Part shown: positions 58,597-64,000 of the stretch, one piece after another | How positions within the stretch are numbered: the stretch's first letter is position 1 | Layout of the letters: each line of letters starts with the position of its first letter | Source of the DNA: Paenisporosarcina macmurdoensis | GTDB lineage: Bacteria > Bacillota > Bacilli > Bacillales_A > Planococcaceae | NCBI RefSeq assembly: GCF_042658845.1 | Contig: NZ_JBHSRI010000009.1 | Coordinates: 124,001-188,000, forward strand | DNA length: 64,000 nt | Reading direction: 5' to 3' | The notes under the pieces: model-generated | The model's database searches: none | The model's input: only the letters and a program-made list of their open reading frames with translations | Told to the model about the DNA's origin: nothing | Made by a program: the position numbers and the translations under genes

Positions 58597-60381
58597 ATGA
58601 CAAACACAATCGCTAACATGATTAAAGGCGGAAGTTTTTTAGTTGAAGACGTAGCGTTAGACCGTGTATTTACACCGGAAGATTTTACAGATGAACATAA
58701 AATGATTGCCAAAACAACGGAAGACTTCGTAACACAAGAAGTAGTACCAGTTATAGAAAAACTGGAAAATCATGAATTTGAACATTCTGTAAAACTCTTA
58801 AAATCTGCAGGTGATATTGGTTTGCTAGGTGCAGATGTTCCAGAAGAATACGGCGGTCTGGCATTAGATAAAGTTTCTTCAGCTCTAATCGCTGAAAAAA
58901 TGTCTCGCGCAGGTGGCTTCTCAATTACTCATGGTGCACATGTAGGGATTGGTTCATTGCCAATCGTTCTTTTTGGAAATGAAGATCAAAAGCAAAAATA
59001 TTTACCGAAGTTAGCAACGGGTGAGTTAATAGCAGCATACGCATTAACAGAGCCGGGTTCAGGTTCAGATGCATTAGGTGCTAAGACGAATGCTAAATTA
59101 AATGCAGAAGGCACTCATTATGTATTAAATGGTGAAAAACAATGGATTACAAATGCAGGATTCGCAGATGTTTTTGTCGTGTATGCAAAAATTGACGGAG
59201 ACAAATTCTCTGCGTTCATCGTTGAACGTGAATATTCAGGTGTTTCTGTAGGTGCTGAAGAGAAAAAGATGGGTATTAAATCTTCTTCAACTCGTACATT
59301 AATCCTTCAAGACGCTCAAGTTCCTGTTGAGAATTTACTTGGTGAAGTTGGTCGTGGTCATGTAATCGCATTTAACATCTTAAACATTGGTCGTTACAAA
59401 TTAGGTGTAGGTACAGTCGGTGCTTCAAAGCGTGCATTTGAATTAGCTGTTGCATATACAAATCAACGTCAACAATTTAAAACGCCTATCTCTTCTTTCA
59501 ATTTAACAAAAGAAAAATTAGCTACAATGGCTTCAAGACTCTATGCTTCAGAGAGTTTAATATATCGTACAGTTGGTTACTTTGAAGATCGTATGAGCCA
59601 ATTGAGTGCTGACGAGCAAAAAGACGGGAAAGCCATCGCTGCATCGATTGCAGAGTATGCAATTGAATGTTCAATTAACAAAGTTTTTGGTACTGAAGTC
59701 TTAGATTATATTGCAGATGAAGCAGTTCAGTTACACGGAGGTTACGGCTTCATGCAAGAGTATGAAGTAGAACGTATTTACAGAGACTCTCGTATCAACC
59801 GTATTTTCGAAGGAACAAATGAAATCAACCGTCTACTAGTACCAGGAACTTTCTTACGTAAAGCGATGAAAGGTGAACTTCCAATCTTACAAAAGGCTCA
59901 AGCTCTTCAAGAAGAGTTGTTAATGATGATGCCAGAAGAGATTGAAGATGCTCCTTTAGCACAAGAAAAAATGCTTGTTCAAAATGCTAAGAAAATTGGC
60001 TTATTAGCCGCAGGTTTAGCTGCACAACGTTATGGTACAAAACTTGAATCTGAACAAGAAGTGTTAGTCAATATTGCGGACATCGTTAATAACTTATTCG
60101 CAATGGAGTCAGCTGTTCTTCGTACAGAAAAAGCAATCCAACGTGTTGGTGTTGAAAAAGCAAACCAAAAACTTTTATATACACAAATCTTCTGTCAAGA
60201 AGCATTTGCAAGTATAGAAAAAGATGCGAAAGAAACATTGATTGCTGCGGTTGAAGGTGACAACTTACGTATGATGCTTTCTGCACTTCGTAAATTAACA
60301 CGTTCAACGCCTTACAACGTGATTGCTAAAAAACGTGAAGCGTCTGTAAAAATAATCGATGCTGAAAAATATATCGTTTAA
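58597..60381 (+). CDS. fadE: Acyl-CoA dehydrogenase FadE
   Basis: FAD-dependent first step of beta-oxidation, 594 residues, longer than the roughly 380-residue short acyl-CoA dehydrogenases because of a C-terminal extension (about 430-594), as in B. subtilis FadE (YusJ). FAD/substrate segments are YALTEPGSGSDALGAKT, KQWITNAGFADVFVVYAK, GYGFMQEYEVERIYRDSRI and the Glu in RIFEGTNEINRLLV. ATG 58597 follows AGGAGG. Whether it is still read from the FadR promoter depends on readthrough of the hairpin-rich repeats upstream. Confidence 0.95.
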   Translation: MTNTIANMIKGGSFLVEDVALDRVFTPEDFTDEHKMIAKTTEDFVTQEVVPVIEKLENHEFEHSVKLLKSAGDIGLLGADVPEEYGGLALDKVSSALIAEKMSRAGGFSITHGAHVGIGSLPIVLFGNEDQKQKYLPKLATGELIAAYALTEPGSGSDALGAKTNAKLNAEGTHYVLNGEKQWITNAGFADVFVVYAKIDGDKFSAFIVEREYSGVSVGAEEKKMGIKSSSTRTLILQDAQVPVENLLGEVGRGHVIAFNILNIGRYKLGVGTVGASKRAFELAVAYTNQRQQFKTPISSFNLTKEKLATMASRLYASESLIYRTVGYFEDRMSQLSADEQKDGKAIAASIAEYAIECSINKVFGTEVLDYIADEAVQLHGGYGFMQEYEVERIYRDSRINRIFEGTNEINRLLVPGTFLRKAMKGELPILQKAQALQEELLMMMPEEIEDAPLAQEKMLVQNAKKIGLLAAGLAAQRYGTKLESEQEVLVNIADIVNNLFAMESAVLRTEKAIQRVGVEKANQKLLYTQIFCQEAFASIEKDAKETLIAAVEGDNLRMMLSALRKLTRSTPYNVIAKKREASVKIIDAEKYIV

Positions 60382-60386
60382 TTAGG

Positions 60387-60426
60387 AAATCCGAACGCTT
60401 CTCAAGAGGCGTTTGGATTTTTTTTT
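60387..60426 (+). terminator. Terminator after fadE
   Basis: AAATCCGAACGC-TCT pairs with AGA-GCGTTTGGATTT around a tiny loop, then TTTTTT. Confidence 0.88.
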
Positions 60427-60461
60427 GATAAAATAGATTTAACTGAGGAGGATGAAGAAGA

Positions 60462-60821
60462 ATGGCAATAACGTATTATGGATATCCTAAATGTGGTACA
60501 TGTAGAAAAGCAAAAGCATGGTTAGATGCTGAAGGGTTATCGTATCATGATGTACATATCGTAGAAACACCGCCTACAATCGAAGAATTGAAAAAAATTG
60601 TAGAGACAAGTGGTCTGCCCCTTAAGAAATTTTACAATACGAGTGGCATGAAATACCGTGAGCTTGGCTTGAAAGATAAACTACCAACCATGTCAGACGA
60701 TGAGCAATTTAAATTGCTGTCTTCAGACGGAATGTTAATTAAAAGACCCCTTGTTACAGATGGCTTGAAAGTAACGGTCGGCTTTAAAGAATCGGATTTT
60801 ATTGAGAATTGGAAACGCTAA
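60462..60821 (+). CDS. yusI: ArsC/Spx-family protein (YusI-like)
   Basis: 119-residue thioredoxin-fold protein of the arsenate-reductase/Spx group with CGTC (YYGYPKCGTCRKAKAWL, residues 5-21) and the RP motif in LIKRPLVTDGLKVTVGF. It lacks the Spx C-terminal features needed to bind RNA polymerase clearly, so redox or reductase function is more likely; arsenate reduction is not shown. The position after fadE and before gcvH matches B. subtilis yusI. GAGGAGG precedes the ATG. Confidence 0.9.
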   Translation: MAITYYGYPKCGTCRKAKAWLDAEGLSYHDVHIVETPPTIEELKKIVETSGLPLKKFYNTSGMKYRELGLKDKLPTMSDDEQFKLLSSDGMLIKRPLVTDGLKVTVGFKESDFIENWKR

Positions 60822-60895
60822 TTAACTGTTCTTGTTTTTAGGGAAAGATTATGTCAAACTGAAGATGATTATATTACATATTTGGAGGGGTATTA

Positions 60896-61276
60896 ATGAG
60901 CACACCAAAAGATTTACGCTACTCTGAAGAACACGAATGGGTTAAAGTTGAAGATGGCAAAGCACGCATTGGTATTACTCACTTCGCTCAATCTGAGCTT
61001 GGTGATATTGTATTCGTTGAACTTCCTCAAGTAGGAGACGATATTAAAACAAACGAGCCTTTTGGCAGTGTTGAATCTGTTAAAACTGTTTCTGAACTTT
61101 ATGCACCGATCAGTGGTAAAGTGGTTGAAGTAAACAGTGGCTTAGAAGACAGCCCTGAATTTGTTAATGAATCTCCATACGAAAATGCATGGATGGTCGT
61201 TATCGAACCAACGGATGTTACTGAAATTGACTCATTGATGACGGCTGAGCAATACGAAAAAATGACTCAAGAGTAA
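60896..61276 (+). CDS. gcvH: Glycine cleavage system H protein
   Basis: Lipoyl carrier of the glycine cleavage system, 126 residues; in Bacillus it also serves as the lipoyl donor platform for LipL. Lipoylated Lys63 is in [15 protein letters not shown]. Family length, N-terminal [14 protein letters not shown] and C-terminal [15 protein letters not shown] agree. The rest of the gcv genes are not here, as is usual in Bacillus. GGAGGGG precedes the ATG. Confidence 0.97.
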   Translation: MSTPKDLRYSEEHEWVKVEDGKARIGITHFAQSELGDIVFVELPQVGDDIKTNEPFGSVESVKTVSELYAPISGKVVEVNSGLEDSPEFVNESPYENAWMVVIEPTDVTEIDSLMTAEQYEKMTQE

Positions 61277-61288
61277 AATTGTTTGTGA

Positions 61289-61316
61289 AACGCCGACATT
61301 TGTTCGGCGTTTTTTG
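61289..61316 (+). terminator. Terminator after gcvH
   Basis: AACGCCGA pairs with TCGGCGTT around a short loop, then TTTTT. Confidence 0.9.
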
Positions 61317-61356
61317 CATATCTAGCGCATAAATGAGTCTAGTTTGGAGGGATTCC

Positions 61357-61698
61357 ATGCTTTCAGATAAAGTCATAGTTGTTGAAGGTCGTTCAGATAA
61401 ACAACGAATACTACAACTTCTCGCAGAGCCTATTGAAATTATTTGCACGAACGGAACAGTCAGTGTCTCGCGTTTAGAAGAGTTACTGGTTCCTTACGAG
61501 CAAGGGGAAATGTATATATTTGTAGATGCTGATGAATCAGGGGAGAAATTACGTGCGCTCATTAAACGTGAATTTCCTGAAGCGCTTCATTTATATACGG
61601 ATGTAACATACCGTGAAGTCGCGACAACCCCTATGAAAGTCTTAGCGACCATTTTACTCGGAGCGAATATTGATGTGAAATCGGAATTTATAGCATAA
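61357..61698 (+). CDS. yusF: Toprim-domain protein (YusF-like)
   Basis: 113-residue single Toprim domain. The conserved Glu is in VIVVEGRSDKQRIL and the DxD in YIFVDADESGEKLRAL, the metal-binding set shared with RNase M5, primases and topoisomerases. Stand-alone Toprim proteins of this size are uncharacterised; an RNA or DNA processing role is inferred. The order gcvH-yusF-yusE matches B. subtilis. GGAGGGA precedes ATG 61357, so the upstream in-frame codons from 61333 are excluded. Confidence 0.89.
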   Translation: MLSDKVIVVEGRSDKQRILQLLAEPIEIICTNGTVSVSRLEELLVPYEQGEMYIFVDADESGEKLRALIKREFPEALHLYTDVTYREVATTPMKVLATILLGANIDVKSEFIA

Positions 61699-61711
61699 AA
61701 GGATGAAGACG

Positions 61712-62020
61712 ATGAAAGAATGGACAACTGCTGAGTGGGAATCTAATTCTCAAAGCGCCAATATTGCAGCCTATTATTTATACGCGCCTATGTGTGGAAC
61801 TTGCCAAGTAGCATCTAAAATGATGGAAGTGGTAGAAGAACTATTACCAAGTGTGAAAATTGGCCAAGCTAATTTGAATTATGTAGAAAATATAGCAGTA
61901 GACCAGCAAATTGAAAGTGTACCTTGTTTATTAATTGCTGAGAATGGTCAAGTCCGCGAAAAAATATACGCGTTCCAATCTGTTCCTTATCTATACGATC
62001 GTTTGAGAAAAAATATTTGA
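61712..62020 (+). CDS. yusE: Thioredoxin-like protein (YusE-like)
   Basis: 102 residues, thioredoxin fold with CGTC (YLYAPMCGTCQVASKMM, about residues 23-39) and the cis-Pro in QIESVPCLLIAENG. A CGTC centre rather than CGPC suggests a non-TrxA oxidoreductase. It starts 13 bases after yusF, so it is co-transcribed; ATG 61712 after AAAGGATG is preferred to ATG 61703. The upstream thiol-protein (yusI) and this gene make a small redox neighbourhood. Confidence 0.88.
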   Translation: MKEWTTAEWESNSQSANIAAYYLYAPMCGTCQVASKMMEVVEELLPSVKIGQANLNYVENIAVDQQIESVPCLLIAENGQVREKIYAFQSVPYLYDRLRKNI

Positions 62021-62077
62021 CGTTCACTTTTGAACGTGTTACATTATCACTCGTAACCAAAAACTTAATATCGTAAA

Positions 62078-62184
62078 CTCTTATAAAGAGAGGCTGAGGG
62101 AAGTGCCCTATGAAGCCCGGCAACCGACACAATTTGTGAAATGGTGCCAAATCACTCAAAGTACTTTGCTTTGAAAGATGAGAG
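62078..62184 (+). promoter_or_regulatory. SAM-I riboswitch (S-box) aptamer
   Basis: P1 CTCTTAT (62078-62084) pairs with ATGAGAG (62178-62184). Inside are the S-box core sequences AGAGAGGCTGAGGGA, CCCGGCAACC, GGTGCCAAATC and GAAAGATGAGAG. It binds S-adenosylmethionine to favour termination at 62214-62247, so the methionine transporter is expressed only when SAM is low. Confidence 0.95.
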
Positions 62185-62213
62185 AACGGTCTAACGTATA
62201 TTACTATGCAATT

Positions 62214-62247
62214 AGTCCCTTCTGCTTTTCTGCGGAAGGGACTTTTT
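62214..62247 (+). terminator. Riboswitch-controlled terminator
   Basis: AGTCCCTTCTGC pairs with GCGGAAGGGACT, then TTTTT. It lies between the S-box and metN. Confidence 0.92.
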
Positions 62248-62270
62248 AAATTCAGAGGTGAACTAGAGGA

Positions 62271-63296
62271 ATGATTCAATTACAAAACTTATCAAAAACA
62301 TTCAAAACAAGTAATGGTCAACTTATTGCAGTAGATGACGTTACATTGACAGTTGAACAAGGCGAGATTTTCGGCATTATTGGCTATAGTGGTGCTGGTA
62401 AAAGCACATTAATCCGATTGTTAAACGGACTAGAAAAACCAACTTCCGGAAGTGTCACAGTTAACGGTCAAGAAATATCATCAAGCTCGGGCCAAGCGCT
62501 TCGAAGTGCTAGACAAAAAGTTAGCATGATTTTTCAACACTTTAACTTACTGTGGTCTCGAACAGTTGAAGACAATATTTCATTCCCGCTTGAAATTGCA
62601 GGAATAAGCAAAACGAAACGCAAGGAACGAGTAAAAGAGTTAATCGAACTAGTTGGATTAACTGGGAAAGAGAAAGCGTATCCCTCTCAATTATCAGGTG
62701 GGCAAAAACAACGTGTTGGAATTGCGCGTGCGCTTGCAAATAACCCCGAAGTATTACTTTGTGACGAAGCTACATCAGCGCTCGACCCAGAAACAACGGA
62801 TCAAATACTAGAGTTGCTCGTGGATATTAACAAACGCTTAGGGTTAACGATTGCACTCATAACACATGAAATGCATGTTATTCGTAAAATCTGTCATCGC
62901 GTTGCTGTTATGGAAGCGGGGAAAGTAGTTGAGATGGGTTCAGTACTCGAAATCTTCCAAACACCTCAACAGGACATTACAAAACGCTTTGTAGAACAAG
63001 TTAATGGTCCAGAAGAAGCTAGTCAAACAATCGCTCATCTTATTGAGCAATATCCTTCAGGCAAGCTCGTGAAACTCGTGTTTGTTGGGGATCGAACAGA
63101 ACAACCTATCCTTTCGAGGTTAATTAAAAAATACCAAGTTGAAGTGAATATCGTGCAAGGAAATATTACCCAAACTCAAAATGGCGCATACGGAACATTG
63201 TATCTGCAAATTGATGGAGCTACCTTAGCGATTGATGAAGCAATAGATTATTTACACGGACAAGATGTTCATACGGAGGTGATCTCACATGATTGA
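62271..63296 (+). CDS. metN: Methionine ABC transporter, ATP-binding protein MetN
   Basis: ATPase of the MetNIQ importer, 341 residues. Walker A GYSGAGKST (about 38-46), signature LSGGQKQRVGIARAL (about 142-156), Walker B VLLCDEATSALD (about 162-173), H-loop ITHEMHV; the C-terminal NIL regulatory domain (about 260-341) binds methionine for trans-inhibition. A weak AGAGGTG/AGAGGA precedes ATG 62271. It overlaps metI by eight bases. Confidence 0.96.
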   Translation: MIQLQNLSKTFKTSNGQLIAVDDVTLTVEQGEIFGIIGYSGAGKSTLIRLLNGLEKPTSGSVTVNGQEISSSSGQALRSARQKVSMIFQHFNLLWSRTVEDNISFPLEIAGISKTKRKERVKELIELVGLTGKEKAYPSQLSGGQKQRVGIARALANNPEVLLCDEATSALDPETTDQILELLVDINKRLGLTIALITHEMHVIRKICHRVAVMEAGKVVEMGSVLEIFQTPQQDITKRFVEQVNGPEEASQTIAHLIEQYPSGKLVKLVFVGDRTEQPILSRLIKKYQVEVNIVQGNITQTQNGAYGTLYLQIDGATLAIDEAIDYLHGQDVHTEVISHD

Positions 63297-63957
63297 AAAC
63301 CTTCTACCTAATGTTGATTGGGAAAAAATGTGGGAAGCTTCACTGGAAACACTATATATGTCTGCAATGGCCACTGGTTTCACATTTGTCATTGGACTTG
63401 CACTAGGTATTTTGCTATTCCTGACTAGCCCACATCAATTATGGGCAAATAAAATAGTGTATTGGTTAACTGGTGCATTTGTTAACATCTTCAGATCCAT
63501 CCCGTTTATCATCTTAATCATTTTGTTAATCCCGTTTACTAAGTTTTTACTTGATACCATTCGTGGTGCAAATGCAGCATTACCAGCACTTATCATTGGT
63601 GCTGCACCTTTTTATGCACGTATGGTGTTAATTGCTTTACGTGAAATTGATAAAGGGGTAATCGAAGCAGCTCGCTCAATGGGTGCTAAGACGTCCACAA
63701 TTATTTGGAAAGTTTTATTACCTGAGTCACTTCCAGCATTACTTTCAGGACTTACAGTTACAGCCGTTGCCCTTGTTGGCTATACAGCAATGGCAGGTAT
63801 TATTGGAGCAGGCGGATTAGGAAACTTGGCATTCTTAGATGGATTCCAACGTAGTCGTGAAGATGTCACGATCGTATCGACAATTCTGATCTTAATTATT
63901 GTCTTTATGATCCAATGGATCGGCGATACATTCACATCAAAAGCAGATAAACGATAA
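63289..63957 (+). CDS. metI: Methionine ABC transporter, permease MetI
   Basis: Membrane subunit of MetNIQ, 222 residues with five transmembrane helices and the EAA coupling motif (EAARSMGAKTSTIIWKVLLP, about residues 124-143) that contacts MetN. GGTG precedes ATG 63289, overlapping metN. The substrate-binding lipoprotein gene metQ would be expected next, but only about 40 bases remain in the window. Confidence 0.96.
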   Translation: MIENLLPNVDWEKMWEASLETLYMSAMATGFTFVIGLALGILLFLTSPHQLWANKIVYWLTGAFVNIFRSIPFIILIILLIPFTKFLLDTIRGANAALPALIIGAAPFYARMVLIALREIDKGVIEAARSMGAKTSTIIWKVLLPESLPALLSGLTVTAVALVGYTAMAGIIGAGGLGNLAFLDGFQRSREDVTIVSTILILIIVFMIQWIGDTFTSKADKR

Positions 63958-64000
63958 TTGGTGCCTTCGAGTCCTACTCGATCACATATATCAGGAAAAG

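Noticed and set aside
62020..62037. Hairpin ACGTTC/GAACGT after yusE as a terminator
   Set aside because: Short stem with no T-run after it; the S-box leader follows directly.

Overview
This window is a low-GC, densely packed chromosome segment from a member of the Bacillota, order Bacillales. The gene order follows Bacillus subtilis blocks (ppaX-hisZGDBHAF-hisIE, trxB-rapZ-yvcK-whiA-crh-clpP, cggR-gap-pgk-tpiA-gpmI-eno, secG-est-rnr-smpB-ssrA, fadNAE-yusI-gcvH-yusF-yusE-metNI). Regulatory sites are also of Bacillus type (CtsR, CggR, PerR, FadR, S-box). Two small CotF-like coat genes suggest a spore former. The dispersed GC-rich repeats and the combination of blocks make a Planococcaceae-type genus (Psychrobacillus, Paenisporosarcina, Sporosarcina and relatives) a reasonable inference, but this is not proven.

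Layout. 1-1.1 kb: the end of ppaX and a hexapeptide acetyltransferase. 1.1-7.7 kb: an eight-gene histidine operon with its own promoter, mostly coupled by short overlaps. 7.7-10.3 kb: a TPR/HTH protein with an odd start, and thioredoxin reductase. 10.3-10.9 kb: a gene-poor gap with a candidate minus-strand micro-gene. 10.9-14.6 kb: nudix-rapZ-yvcK-whiA-crh. 14.6-15.5 kb: tRNA-Arg(CCG) and CtsR-controlled clpP. 15.5-16.9 kb: LemA plus TPM-domain membrane proteins. 17.1-17.4 kb: a dispersed GC-rich repeat. 17.5-26.2 kb: rpoN, a glutaredoxin-like gene and the CggR-controlled lower-glycolysis genes. 26.4-31.1 kb: secG, carboxylesterase, RNase R, SmpB and tmRNA, the trans-translation set.

31.3-44.7 kb is the main accessory region, an exopolysaccharide or surface-glycan locus. 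It contains an initiating sugar-phosphate transferase (CTG start inferred), a fused Wzz/BY-kinase, a PHP tyrosine phosphatase, Wzy, Wzx, two glycosyltransferases, an epimerase, RmlA, RmlB, a DegT-type aminotransferase, a NeuD/VioB-type acetyltransferase and a WbqC-family protein. Together these suggest synthesis of a dTDP-4-acetamido-4,6-dideoxyhexose and its assembly by the Wzx/Wzy route. The locus also holds remnants of at least one decayed gene (a nucleotidyltransferase) and perhaps two more, a sign of recent gene turnover.

45-54 kb is a mixed set: GNAT and DinB proteins, hutH, an FAD oxidoreductase, a 5'-3' exonuclease, a C39-like protein, PerR-box catalase, an RsbR-like STAS protein, a thioredoxin-like protein and two coat proteins. 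54.4-60.4 kb is the FadR-controlled beta-oxidation operon fadN-fadA-fadE, interrupted between fadA and fadE by two repeat units. 60.4-64 kb: an ArsC-like protein, gcvH, a Toprim protein, a thioredoxin-like protein, and a SAM-I riboswitch with metN-metI; the transporter probably continues beyond the right edge.

Most of the window is conserved core genome. The points most worth a second look are the decayed genes and unusual start in the glycan locus, the hairpin-bearing dispersed repeats (one pair inside the fad operon), the ATT/TTG start ambiguity of the TPR gene, and the small minus-strand ORF with its own terminator near 10.7 kb. I did not find a CRISPR array, prophage, insertion sequence or a clearly novel multi-gene system.
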